NCBI GenBank assembly: GCA_016650125.1
Contig: JAENWT010000003.1
Span: forward strand, 1 to 64,000
DNA length: 64,000 bases
DNA from: Thermoleophilia bacterium
GTDB lineage: Bacteria; Actinomycetota; Thermoleophilia; Solirubrobacterales; 70-9
Direction: 5' to 3'
Below, piece after piece: positions 1 through 9,472 of this stretch. The notes beneath the pieces were generated by a model that had not been told where the DNA came from, did no database searches, and saw only the letters and a program-made list of their open reading frames with translations. The position numbers and the translations under genes are program-made. The stretch's first letter is position 1. Each line of letters starts with the position of its first letter.

Positions 1-1
1 G

Positions 2-496
2 AACCGGATCGACGCCGCCGACGCCAGGGCATCGAAGGCCCAGGACCGGGCCGCCCAGGCGGAGGCGCACGCCAACGAATTCGAGCAGCTCGCCCGCCAG
101 CGCATCACCGAGATCGAAGCCGACGTCGACCGTCAGGTCATGGAAGGCACCGAGCAGGTTCGCCGTGAGGCGGCCGAGCGGGTTGACGCCTTGGTCGAAA
201 AGTTCGGCCGGGAGCGTGAAGAAGAGGCCCGGGAGCTGGCTGAACAGCGCCTGCGCGACGAAGACGAGCGCATCCGGAGAGAAGCCGATCGTCGTGCCGA
301 GCTGGCCCAGCAGTCCGCCGACGACGAAGTCCGGGCGGCTGCCGATCGGGCCCGCCAGGAAGCGCGGGCAGCTGCATCCAGCACCGCGCCTGACTGGGAG
401 CGGACCGACTCCACGCGCGAGGGAGACGGGGACTCCGGATCGGCACCGAGGCGCCGCCGTGGCGGTCCCGGCGCCGGCGGATACCGAACTTTCTGA
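2..496 (+). CDS. Coiled-coil protein, 5' truncated
   Basis: The reading frame is open from the window edge to a TGA at 494-496, so the true start lies upstream. The visible ~164 residues are almost entirely charged and alanine-rich heptads (many E, R, A, Q), consistent with one long coiled coil, followed by a Gly/Arg-rich basic tail ending in GGYRTF. No catalytic motif is visible. It sits 14 nt before cysS on the same strand and may be cotranscribed with it. It could be a DivIVA-like or other scaffold protein, but the sequence does not decide. Confidence 0.7.
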   Translation, partial: NRIDAADARASKAQDRAAQAEAHANEFEQLARQRITEIEADVDRQVMEGTEQVRREAAERVDALVEKFGREREEEARELAEQRLRDEDERIRREADRRAELAQQSADDEVRAAADRARQEARAAASSTAPDWERTDSTREGDGDSGSAPRRRRGGPGAGGYRTF

Positions 497-510
497 CCCC
501 GCCGACCAGG

Positions 511-1877
<1,367 letters not shown>

Positions 1878-1881
<4 letters not shown>

Positions 1882-2537
1882 GCTCCACCGAGCTGATCTA
1901 CGGCCGCCAGCCGGTGGCCGAGGCCGAGCGTGGCCGTCGCCAGGTCCATCGCATCTGGCGCTCCCCCGAGACATCGTCGGCGGAGTTGGCCAGGTTGGTG
2001 GGAAGCGAAGACCACCAGGGCGTGGTCGCCGAAGTCGATCCTTTCCCCTACGTCGGCGGCCAGGAGCTCCTGATCAAGCCCGACGCCCTGATCGTGGTCC
2101 TCGACCAGATCCAGGATCCACGAAACTTCGGTGCGGTCTGCCGCTCGGCGGAAGTCGCCGGCGCTGACGGGGTCGTGATCCCCGATCGCCGTGCCGCCTC
2201 GGTCACCGCGGTGACCTGCAAGGCGTCGGCCGGCGCGGTCGAGCACCTCAACATCGCCAGGGTCAGGAACGTCAGCGACTGGCTGGCCGAAGCGAAGACC
2301 GCGGGCTTCTGGGTGTGGGGCGCCGACGGCTCCTCCGACCAGACTCCCTGGCAGACCGACCTGACCGGCAAGACGGTGCTCGTGATGGGCACCGAGGGCA
2401 AAGGACTGCGACCCCGGGTGGCCGACAGCTGCGACGGACTCGTCGCGATCCCGCAGCGCGGAAAGATCGAGTCGCTGAACGTCTCAGTGGCCGCCTCCGT
2501 GCTCCTTTTCGAAGCGATCCGCCAGCGCAACCCCTGA
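1878..2537 (+). CDS. rlmB: 23S rRNA 2'-O-methyltransferase, TrmH/RlmB family
   Basis: A SpoU/TrmH-class (knotted) SAM-dependent methyltransferase, expected to 2'-O-methylate a 23S rRNA guanosine. The three SPOUT motifs are present: QDPRNFGAVCRSAEVAG (motif 1, catalytic Arg), VLVMGTEGKGLRP (motif 2) and IPQRGKIESLNVSVAASVLL (motif 3). The N-terminus (LIYGRQPVAEAE) matches the RlmB substrate-binding domain. Length is 219 aa, slightly short for the family. It overlaps the cysS stop by 4 nt. The cysS-rlmB pairing is common in Gram-positive bacteria. Confidence 0.93.
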
Positions 2538-2577
2538 CTTTTCTGCAAGTTGCGTTGCACCAATTTGCGGGCAGGGG

Positions 2578-2605
2578 TTGACAGAACTCTGCTAACCCGT
2601 AAACT
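2578..2605 (+). promoter_or_regulatory. Putative housekeeping-type promoter of the SigH-like gene
   Basis: A perfect -35 hexamer TTGACA (2578-2583) is followed after 16 nt by TAAACT (2600-2605), a 4/6 match to TATAAT. It lies in the otherwise empty gap after rlmB and implies a leader of about 100 nt before the sigma-factor start. Position and spacing are seen directly; activity is inferred. Confidence 0.6.
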
Positions 2606-2716
2606 AATCAATAGATAAAGGGTGAACCTCAACCTGAGTGTGAGGATCATCCGTCATGTAAGGGCGCCCAGGGGAGGTAAGTGGCGCCACAGAACTCTTC
2701 TAAAGGAGAATGTTCG

Positions 2717-3415
2717 GTGGCTACCTCAACCTCAAATGCGGTTATACCTACAGTCCCACCCCGGCTACGCATCTCACCAGTAGGGCACACTAAGCCTCGA
2801 CTAGAGCCTGATGATCAGACTCTCGTCGCCCAGTCGAAGCTCGGAAAGACCGAAGCGACGGACAAGTTGATCCGCCGTTACCACGGTTTCGTCCGGCTCA
2901 AGGCTTCTTCGTATTTCCTGGTCGGCGGAGACTCCGACGACCTGATCCAGGAGGGCCTGCTGGGCCTTTACAAGGCGATCCGCGATTACCGGACCGACCG
3001 CGAGTCGAGCTTCCGCAATTTCGCGGAGCTCTGCATCACCCGCCAGATCATCACCGCGGTCAAGACCGCCACACGCAACAAGCACGTGCCGCTCAACCAG
3101 TACGTATCGTTCGGCCAGTCGCCGGCGGCCAACAGCGAGTCGGATACGACCATGGAAGAGATACTTCCCGGTCCGACCGCCTTCGACCCGGTCAACCAGG
3201 CGATCTCATCGGAAGAGCTGGGCAGTCTCGTCTCGTGCCTGCGCGCCAGCCTTTCGGAAATGGAGAGCAGTGTGCTCGGCTATTACCTCGAGGACCGGTC
3301 CTACGAAGAAGTGGCACTGATGCTCGGTTGTGACACGAAGACCGTCGACAACGCCCTCCAACGCGTAAAGCGCAAGGTCAGCCGGCATCTCGAGTCGCGC
3401 GACGTCGCTGTCTGA
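2717..3415 (+). CDS. Sigma-70 family RNA polymerase sigma factor, SigH (Spo0H)-like
   Basis: Directs RNA polymerase to alternative promoters. Region 2 reads YHGFVRLKASSYFLVGGDSD, then DDLIQEGLLGLYKAIRDYR, then FAELCITRQIITAVKTATR. This closely resembles Spo0H/SigH of endospore formers and is unlike ECF factors. Region 4 is the C-terminal helix-turn-helix (SYEEVALMLGCDTKTVDNALQRVKRKV). Two in-frame GTG starts exist. GTG 2717 has AAAGGAG at 2702-2708 with 8-nt spacing. GTG 2681 has GGAGG only 3 nt upstream. I chose 2717 (232 aa). A promoter lies at 2578-2605. Confidence 0.9.
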   Translation: MATSTSNAVIPTVPPRLRISPVGHTKPRLEPDDQTLVAQSKLGKTEATDKLIRRYHGFVRLKASSYFLVGGDSDDLIQEGLLGLYKAIRDYRTDRESSFRNFAELCITRQIITAVKTATRNKHVPLNQYVSFGQSPAANSESDTTMEEILPGPTAFDPVNQAISSEELGSLVSCLRASLSEMESSVLGYYLEDRSYEEVALMLGCDTKTVDNALQRVKRKVSRHLESRDVAV

Positions 3416-3467
3416 ACCACTTCTGCTAGGACATAAAGCCAGAAACTGACCTTCGCGCTACCCTCGG

Positions 3468-5645
3468 ATGGTGCGGTTCTTTCGGTATGCAGTGATTGTC
3501 TCGTCGTTGTTCGCGGTATCTCTGGTAGTTGGATCGACGGGGTGCGGCAGGGGTGATTCGGTGCCGCAAGGGCCGTCGTATGCGGGTGCTCCGGTCACGG
3601 TGGAGGGACTGAGGCTCCCTGCGCGGGTTGAGGGCGAGAACGTCTCCCTTGGCATCAAGGGCGGTTTTTCTCCCCGTTTCTGGCCCGGGGTCAACCTCGG
3701 CGTGACGACACCCGGGACCTTGCCTGGAGAGTTGGCGGCCTCAAGAAAAGACTATGTCCGCTGGCTGGCGGAAATGGGCGAACTCGGCGTTCGTCTCTTG
3801 CGGGTTTACACGATTCTGCCACCGCGATTCTACGAAGAGTTTGCGCGATACAACCGGTCGCATCAGGAGGATCCGATCTACCTTCTCCACGGTGCCTGGA
3901 TCCCGGAAGAGGGGTTCCTCAAGAAACGCGATGCATTCGCGGTGCTCGATCAGTGGAAGTCGGAGTTGACCGATGCGGTTGACGTGGTGCACGGGGACGC
4001 CGACATTCCAGACCGGCCCGGGCACGCTTCCGGCAGTTACCGAACGGATGTGTCCAGATGGCTGCTCGGCTGGTCGGTGGGTGTGGAGTGGGACCCGGCA
4101 GTGACGATAGAGACCAACCGGAAGAACGCCGGCATGAGGCCGTTCGAGGGGCGCTATATTCGTGTCTCGAGCAACGCAAATCCGATGGAGAGCTGGATCG
4201 CAGCCGGAATGGACCATGTTGCCGGACTCGAAGCGAAGCGAGGCTGGAGCCGTCCGATCACCTTCACGAACTGGCTGACCACGGACCCCCTTCAACACCC
4301 AACCGAGCCAGCCGCCTCGGAGGACGCGGTTTCGATCGATCCGATGAATATAGCTGCGACTGCTGCCTGGCCTGCCGGGGTCTTCGCGAGCTACCACGTC
4401 TATCCGTATTACCCGGATTTCCTGCGCTGGGAGTACCAGGATGTGGTGGCCAGAGATGGACAGCCGGACCCGTACGTAGGGTACTTGCGCGAACTGAAGG
4501 CCCACCATCGGGGGATGCCGGTCATGGTCACTGAATTTGGTGTTCCGTCAAGCATTGGCCTTGCCCACCTAGGCCCACTCGGTCGTAACCAGGGCGGACA
4601 CTCCGAACAGGAGGCGGGAGACATCGACGCCGGGCTGCTGCGCAGGATCCAGGAAGAGGGCTTCGCCGGAGGCGTACTGTTCGAGTGGACGGACGAGTGG
4701 TTCAAGATCACATGGAACACGCTCGACCTCGAAAAGCCGGACGGTCGAAAGGCGTTGTGGAGAAACGTCTTGACGAACGAAGAGCACTTCGGCGTACTCG
4801 CGGTCGAGCCGGGTCGTGAACCGACGAAGGTCCTTGACGGCGACGACAAAGACTGGTCGGTCGAGTCGAGCCAGGTTATTGCCGAATCCCGGGGACCAGT
4901 CAGCCAGGTCCGGGCTTCCCACGATGCCGAGTACCTCTGGCTGAAGATCGGATTTGAGGAGAACGAGCCCTGGATGAGCGAGCCGGTCTTTGTGGGCCTT
5001 TCGGTCTCGGGCGAAGGAAACAGGGGGTTGCCCGGCAGAGAGGGCGTGGATCCTGCGGCCGACCACGGCGTGGTCGTCGGGCCCGGCCAGATGGCGACCC
5101 TGCTCCAGGCTTCCTGGCTCGATCCCCTGCCATGGCTTTACGGGATCAAGTTCGACTACGTTCCTTTCGACGAGGCTGCGATGAAGACCGGCAGCGGTGA
5201 ATGGTCCAATCCCCGCCAGATTCTCAATCGGCCCCTGGTGGTGCCGGGTGTCGGCCCACAGCCGGCTGAGTTTGCGGATGCGAGCGGACTGCGATGGGGC
5301 ACGGGCGACTCCGAAGCCGAGGGTTTCGATCAGAGAAACCTCGTTATGGGAAAGGGATCGGTGCTCGAACTCCGGCTGCCCTGGGGGATGATCGGGTACG
5401 GCGACCCTTCCTCGCATCAGGTGCTGAGGGGACGGCCAGACGGAACCTTGAACACCGAACGCACCGGCCGCGTCGGGATCACCGTTCAGGCCGGTGATCA
5501 GCCGGTACTTGAAACCTCCGGCTACGACTGGGATGACTGGAATTCGGTCGACTGGCATGAACGCCGGAAGGCCGGTTGGTCCGCAATCGCCGACGAGATG
5601 AGCAGGAGTTCCGCCTCCGGGACGGCCGCAACCGGTGGCCGGTGA
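3468..5645 (+). CDS. Putative exported glycoside-hydrolase-like lipoprotein
   Basis: A 725-residue protein with a hydrophobic leader (residues 1-22) ending near C26 (GSTGC), a loose lipobox. Residues ~70-420 look like a TIM-barrel glycosidase of the GH5/GH39-like clan. Candidate acid/base is E207 (GWSVGVEWDP) and candidate nucleophile is E357 (VMVTEFGVP), both on beta-strand ends, followed by GVLFEWTDEWFK. Residues ~440-710 form a second, probably beta-sandwich domain with no motif I can name. The start is ATG 3468 or the adjacent GTG 3471. A TACCCT box at 3459-3464 lies 6 nt before the GTG. Substrate is unknown. Confidence 0.65.
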   Translation: MVRFFRYAVIVSSLFAVSLVVGSTGCGRGDSVPQGPSYAGAPVTVEGLRLPARVEGENVSLGIKGGFSPRFWPGVNLGVTTPGTLPGELAASRKDYVRWLAEMGELGVRLLRVYTILPPRFYEEFARYNRSHQEDPIYLLHGAWIPEEGFLKKRDAFAVLDQWKSELTDAVDVVHGDADIPDRPGHASGSYRTDVSRWLLGWSVGVEWDPAVTIETNRKNAGMRPFEGRYIRVSSNANPMESWIAAGMDHVAGLEAKRGWSRPITFTNWLTTDPLQHPTEPAASEDAVSIDPMNIAATAAWPAGVFASYHVYPYYPDFLRWEYQDVVARDGQPDPYVGYLRELKAHHRGMPVMVTEFGVPSSIGLAHLGPLGRNQGGHSEQEAGDIDAGLLRRIQEEGFAGGVLFEWTDEWFKITWNTLDLEKPDGRKALWRNVLTNEEHFGVLAVEPGREPTKVLDGDDKDWSVESSQVIAESRGPVSQVRASHDAEYLWLKIGFEENEPWMSEPVFVGLSVSGEGNRGLPGREGVDPAADHGVVVGPGQMATLLQASWLDPLPWLYGIKFDYVPFDEAAMKTGSGEWSNPRQILNRPLVVPGVGPQPAEFADASGLRWGTGDSEAEGFDQRNLVMGKGSVLELRLPWGMIGYGDPSSHQVLRGRPDGTLNTERTGRVGITVQAGDQPVLETSGYDWDDWNSVDWHERRKAGWSAIADEMSRSSASGTAATGGR

Positions 5646-5722
5646 AATTTACCGTTGGCCACTTTCGGTGCCTGGCCGGTCACCGTCGCCCTTTTCGTCA
5701 TATTCTGGGTCACCCTCAGCGC

Positions 5723-5795
5723 GCCCGCCTAGCTCAATTGGCAGAGCACCTGTCTTGTAAACAGGAGGTTTCCGGTTCGATTCCGGAGGCGGGCT
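5723..5795 (+). tRNA. tRNA-Thr (anticodon TGT)
   Basis: A complete cloverleaf. The acceptor stem GCCCGCC (5723-5729) pairs with GGCGGGC (5788-5794). The anticodon stem CCTGT/ACAGG encloses loop CTTGTAA with anticodon TGT at 5756-5758, reading ACA codons. The T arm is TCCGG-TTCGATT-CCGGA (5771-5787). No CCA is encoded. Confidence 0.97.
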
Positions 5796-5806
5796 CTGCT
5801 TACCGC

Positions 5807-7318
5807 CTACCGGGTGAAGGTCAGTGAATGCTTCTTGTTCACTGTCTGCTTGCCTGACGGCTGGATCTTCACGAAGACTTTGACCTTCATCTGTCGCTTC
5901 TTCTTGAAGATCTTTCGTCCTGCCTTGTTCACGTTCATCGTCAGGTAGGGCTTTTTCGATTTCGTCTTGAACTTCTTGTAGGCGACCTTCTGTTTGCCCT
6001 TTTTGGCCGTGACCGTGATCGTTCCGCATGACTTCGAACAGGTCGCCTTGCCCGCTTTGGCCGACTTCCCTTTGAGGTTGGCCTTATTGTAGAAGTTCAC
6101 CTTCACCGAGGTATTGCCACCTGATCCAGATTTGGCACCACAATTGGCGTTGCCGCTCTCGACGGGCTTGGCGCTGCCCCGGTCGGGCAGCACCGTCAGC
6201 TGGAGTGTCTTCACCTTTCCGCCGGTGCCCGGCTGGTCGAGGCTGACCGTCACCTTTTTCGACGCGTCGCTGTACGGGTTGCCGTAGGAATCCGAGTACT
6301 TGTTGATCACCGCCGCGTACTGCTCGCAGGTCGGGAACGAAGAGAGGCTCTTCCTGGCGTCGCCGAACGCGGGTTTGTTGAATCCCTTGGGGCACCAGCT
6401 CCCCAGGCTGTTGGTGATCGCGTCGGAACAGAAGGAAAGAGCGCTGTTGCCGTACTTGCCTCCCCACATGCCGGAGCTGAAGCCCGCCAGCAGGTCCCGG
6501 TAGAGCGCTCCCGAGAGGTTGTTCGGCGTGTTGCCGCCGCTGTAGACGTCGGCGATCAGCTGGGATCCGCCGATGTTGATCTGGGCCGGGGCCTTGCCGG
6601 CGGGTTTGGTCGATCCGCTCAGCCTGATCGAGCCGTCCGACTGGAACGTGCCCGAATACCGGCTCGTCGTGAAGGGATTGCCGAAAAACGTTGTATTGAG
6701 GCTGATCGTCTTGCCCGACATGGACTTGACGTACGGGCCGAGCTCCGGGTAGGCCGTGGTCTGGTTCGGCGACAGCACCCGCATGACCTTTCCCTGCCCG
6801 TCCTTGAGTGTGGCCTTGCTCCCGCCCGGGATGTGCTGCATGGCGTCGAACACCGTGTTCGAGTTCGCGGAACCCACTTCTTCCAGACTGTGGCCGGCGC
6901 CGTCGAAGGTGTTCAGCCTCATGCCGATGCCGAACTGGTCGACCGCCGTCAGGTTGGCCACGTCGGAGGAATTGGGGGTGACAGTCAGTTCGGCCCAGTC
7001 GAAGCGGGTCTTCGAGTTGAAGGGCACCGAGGCCTTTACTCCGGCTCCGTAAGCGATGTAGATCCGGCCGGAGACGAGTTGGTTGATGGTTACCGTCCCG
7101 CCGGAAATCGAGCTGAGCGGTTTCGGGACGTCGTTGCTCATGCCCGGCACGTCGTATTGCGACGCACTGCCGGCGACCGTGACGAAAACCTGGTCGTTGG
7201 CCCGGCCGCTCTGGTTGTCGATCTTGAAGGTCAGCGCCGAGGCTGCCGACGGGCAAAGCAAGGCTGCGAGTAGAAAAGCGAATGCGAAACGGACTGGCAC
7301 CGACACGAGATCTCCCAT
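5807..7318 (-). CDS. Secreted glycoside hydrolase family 64-like beta-1,3-glucanase
   Basis: A 503-residue exported protein with a signal peptide cleaved after about residue 28 (PSAASA). The N-terminal domain matches the GH64 (laminaripentaose-producing beta-1,3-glucanase) pattern: DNQSGRANDQVFVTVAG, LVSGRIYIAYG, then FDWAELT with E110 and D127 in the position of the GH64 catalytic Glu/Asp pair (16-17 residues apart). After ~400 comes a Lys-rich region (KGKQKVAYKKFKTKSKKPYL) like that of the secreted protein ending at 16894. It is probably a wall-associated C-terminal domain. Minus-strand TACTTT lies 6 nt before the ATG with no SD, so the mRNA may be leaderless. Confidence 0.75.
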   Translation of the reverse strand: MGDLVSVPVRFAFAFLLAALLCPSAASALTFKIDNQSGRANDQVFVTVAGSASQYDVPGMSNDVPKPLSSISGGTVTINQLVSGRIYIAYGAGVKASVPFNSKTRFDWAELTVTPNSSDVANLTAVDQFGIGMRLNTFDGAGHSLEEVGSANSNTVFDAMQHIPGGSKATLKDGQGKVMRVLSPNQTTAYPELGPYVKSMSGKTISLNTTFFGNPFTTSRYSGTFQSDGSIRLSGSTKPAGKAPAQINIGGSQLIADVYSGGNTPNNLSGALYRDLLAGFSSGMWGGKYGNSALSFCSDAITNSLGSWCPKGFNKPAFGDARKSLSSFPTCEQYAAVINKYSDSYGNPYSDASKKVTVSLDQPGTGGKVKTLQLTVLPDRGSAKPVESGNANCGAKSGSGGNTSVKVNFYNKANLKGKSAKAGKATCSKSCGTITVTAKKGKQKVAYKKFKTKSKKPYLTMNVNKAGRKIFKKKRQMKVKVFVKIQPSGKQTVNKKHSLTFTR

Positions 7319-7357
7319 CGGCCAAAAGTATCAGAGACCCAAGCGGCGCCGTTCGAT

Positions 7358-7381
7358 ATACTTAACAAAGTGGTTAAGTAT
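7358..7381. promoter_or_regulatory. Perfect palindrome overlapping -10 box and start of the arsR-type gene
   Basis: ATACTTAAC (7358-7366) and GTTAAGTAT (7373-7381) form perfect 9-bp arms around a 6-nt centre. The palindrome contains the likely -10 (TATACT, 7357-7362) and the GTG start at 7370. It is therefore ideally placed as an autorepression operator. Confidence 0.75.
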
Positions 7382-7687
7382 CGAACACTGGACGGCACCT
7401 TTGGTGCGCTCTCCGATCCGACTCGCAGGATGATCATTCTGCGGCTTCGGGAGGGAGAGGCTTCGGTAGGAGAGTTGGCCGCACCCCACAAAATGTCGCT
7501 ACCGGCGATCTCGCGCCACATAAGTGTGCTCGAGGACGCCGGGTTGGTCTTCAAGCGGAAGGAAGGCCGCCAGCAGTACTGCCGGCTGGCCACGAAACCG
7601 CTGATCGAGATCGATTCCTGGCTGCGTCGCTTCCGGGACGTACCGGAGATGGTGACCGATACGAAGACGGAGGAATCGCATGAGTAA
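7370..7687 (+). CDS. ArsR-family winged-helix transcriptional regulator
   Basis: A 105-residue DNA-binding repressor. The winged helix-turn-helix spans residues ~12-85: FGALSDPTRRMIILRLREGE, VGELAAPHKMSLPAISRHIS, LEDAGLVFKRKEGRQQYCRL. This N-terminus type (MVKY.LDGTFGALSDPTRR) belongs to the SdpR/SRPBCC-associated ArsR subgroup, which usually does not sense metals; no metal-binding cysteine cluster is visible. The GTG start lies inside a perfect palindrome and 7 nt after TATACT, so the transcript is probably leaderless and self-repressed. It overlaps the YCII gene by 8 nt. Confidence 0.9.
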   Translation: MVKYRTLDGTFGALSDPTRRMIILRLREGEASVGELAAPHKMSLPAISRHISVLEDAGLVFKRKEGRQQYCRLATKPLIEIDSWLRRFRDVPEMVTDTKTEESHE

Positions 7688-7979
7688 GTACGTGCTGGTT
7701 TACCACGGCGGCGGCAAGACGCCCGAGAGCGACGAAGAAAAGGATCAGATCATGGCGGCCTGGCGCCAGTGGATCCAGAGTGCCGGAGAGTCGCTGGTCG
7801 ACGTCGGCAACCCGTTCGGCCCGCCGGACTCGATCGGCGGCCAGGCGAGTGACCCAGCCACCGGATACAGCATCATCGAGGCCGACAACGTTGACGGCGT
7901 GAAGGCCCTGCTCGGCAACCACCCGATGGCCGGCGCCGACGGCGCGCGGATCGACATTCACGAAGCTTTCAATATGTAG
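7680..7979 (+). CDS. YCII-related domain protein
   Basis: A 99-residue small alpha/beta protein of the YCII/DGPF ferredoxin-like-fold family (KYVLVYHGGG, then a Trp-rich helix AAWRQWIQS, and a C-terminal NHPMAGADGARIDIHEAF). Members are thought to act as small enzymes or ligand binders; the reaction is unknown. It is translationally coupled to the upstream ArsR regulator (ATG inside its last codons), so the two form one regulated unit. Confidence 0.85.
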   Translation: MSKYVLVYHGGGKTPESDEEKDQIMAAWRQWIQSAGESLVDVGNPFGPPDSIGGQASDPATGYSIIEADNVDGVKALLGNHPMAGADGARIDIHEAFNM

Positions 7980-8024
7980 AAGGTCAGGGTGCCCGGCAAT
8001 CCGGTCGGGCGGCCCGGGTCGTGG

Positions 8025-9275
8025 TCAGCCGTGCTTCGGGCCGGTGAACCGGATCGGCTCGACTCCCGGCGGCGGTGACTTCCGGCCGAAGTCGAAGACC
8101 AGGTCGGGGTTCTGCATGATCTCGTCGCTCACCCGCGGAGTTTCCCCCGGGCCGTAGTGCCGGTCGTCGAGCGGCCAGTCGTAGCCTTCGAGCTCGTCGG
8201 TGCCGACTCCCAGGATCTCGCCCGTCTTTTCGCGGTGGTCGAGGATCGCGTCGAGACCGTACCGCTGGACGGGACAGACCTTCATACAGATCGCGCAGCC
8301 GGCGGCCTGCGCGACCACCGGCAGGCAGCGGGCGGTATTCAGTTTCGCCTTGACCACGCCGCGATAGGGCTTCCTGGTCTTGGGGATCGCACCGACCGGG
8401 CAGTTCCGCACACAGGCCTGGCATTCGTCGCAGACCTTGTGGAGCCCGAAGTCGACCGGCTCGTCCATGGTCAGGTCCGCGTCGGTGGTCATAAGTAGAA
8501 TTCGGCACCGGGAGCCGGCTTCGGGCGTCAGCAACTGGCCGTTCAGTCCGAGCTGCCCGAGCCCGGAGGCGACGCCGTAGTGGATGGTCAGGCCGTCGCC
8601 GGTCAGTCCCTGCGGCGCGGCCCTGTAGCCGAGCCCCTTGAGGAACTCGGCCAGCTGGGCGGTGCGGGTCATGCCTTCGGCGTAGCCGAACATCGCCGCC
8701 GACTCCGCCTCGTCGCTGGGAATCTTCTGGGTGAGTTCCCAGTCCTGTTCGACCAGGCAGACGATCACAGTCGGAAGCTGTTCCGCATCGGTGACCGGGA
8801 AGGTGTACTTGGAGTCGCTTTTCGCGATCCCGATCCGGCTCAGGCCGATCCGGCGGGCTTCGACCCGCAGGGCCGTGGTCAGATCGGCCGGGCTGGTGGT
8901 CCGCCGGGCGAATGCGGGCGTCATCCGGGTGGCCCGTCGCAGACGGTGGACCGCGCGGGCGAGCTTGGTGATTGCGGGCCTGAGGAAGTCTCGCCCGTGG
9001 TCGACGATGAATTCGCTGGCTTCGGGGTGGACCGTGAAGAACTCGTTCAGCGGCTGGCCCTCGGCACACCGCTCCTCCTCCTCGAGATCTCGCTCTTCAC
9101 CGGGATAGGTCAGCAGGTCCTTTGGAATGTTGCGATCGACGTCCTCCCAGGGAGGGGCGACATCCGGGGCGCCGCTGCGATCGGGCAGAAACCGCGCGGG
9201 AAGGAGCAGGGTGATTCCCCACCGCCTCCTCACATTGCGTATCCAGCGCTCGCGTCTGCTGACCTGATCGTTCAC
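8025..9275 (-). CDS. Reductive-dehalogenase-like protein with two [4Fe-4S] clusters
   Basis: A 416-residue cytoplasmic Fe-S protein. The C-terminal half has two ferredoxin-type motifs: C282-x2-C285-x2-C288-x3-C292-P, and C317 with C327-x2-C330-x3-C334-P. The preceding segment (YGVASGLGQLGLNGQLLTPEAG, then LLMTTDADLTMDEPVDFG) resembles the corrinoid-binding domain of reductive dehalogenases and is more distant from QueG. There is no Tat signal or membrane anchor gene, so a respiratory role is unlikely. A cobamide-dependent cytoplasmic reductase is an inference. The GTG start has minus-strand TAAGCT 6 nt upstream and no SD. Confidence 0.75.
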   Translation of the reverse strand: MNDQVSRRERWIRNVRRRWGITLLLPARFLPDRSGAPDVAPPWEDVDRNIPKDLLTYPGEERDLEEEERCAEGQPLNEFFTVHPEASEFIVDHGRDFLRPAITKLARAVHRLRRATRMTPAFARRTTSPADLTTALRVEARRIGLSRIGIAKSDSKYTFPVTDAEQLPTVIVCLVEQDWELTQKIPSDEAESAAMFGYAEGMTRTAQLAEFLKGLGYRAAPQGLTGDGLTIHYGVASGLGQLGLNGQLLTPEAGSRCRILLMTTDADLTMDEPVDFGLHKVCDECQACVRNCPVGAIPKTRKPYRGVVKAKLNTARCLPVVAQAAGCAICMKVCPVQRYGLDAILDHREKTGEILGVGTDELEGYDWPLDDRHYGPGETPRVSDEIMQNPDLVFDFGRKSPPPGVEPIRFTGPKHG

Positions 9276-9472
9276 AGTCTCAGCTTATGCCAGGGACCTT
9301 CGTCCAAAAGTTTTCGATCTGTCGCAGATCGTCCTAAGCTCGAAGAAGTAAGTCCGGACAGTCAGGTTTCAGCCTATCCGAGGCTATTGTGGGAGTCGAG
9401 AAATCTGGCGGTTGCCCCCGACCCGGTTCTCGTCACCTGTAACGCCTTGCCTCCCACCGTGTAACGAAACCT

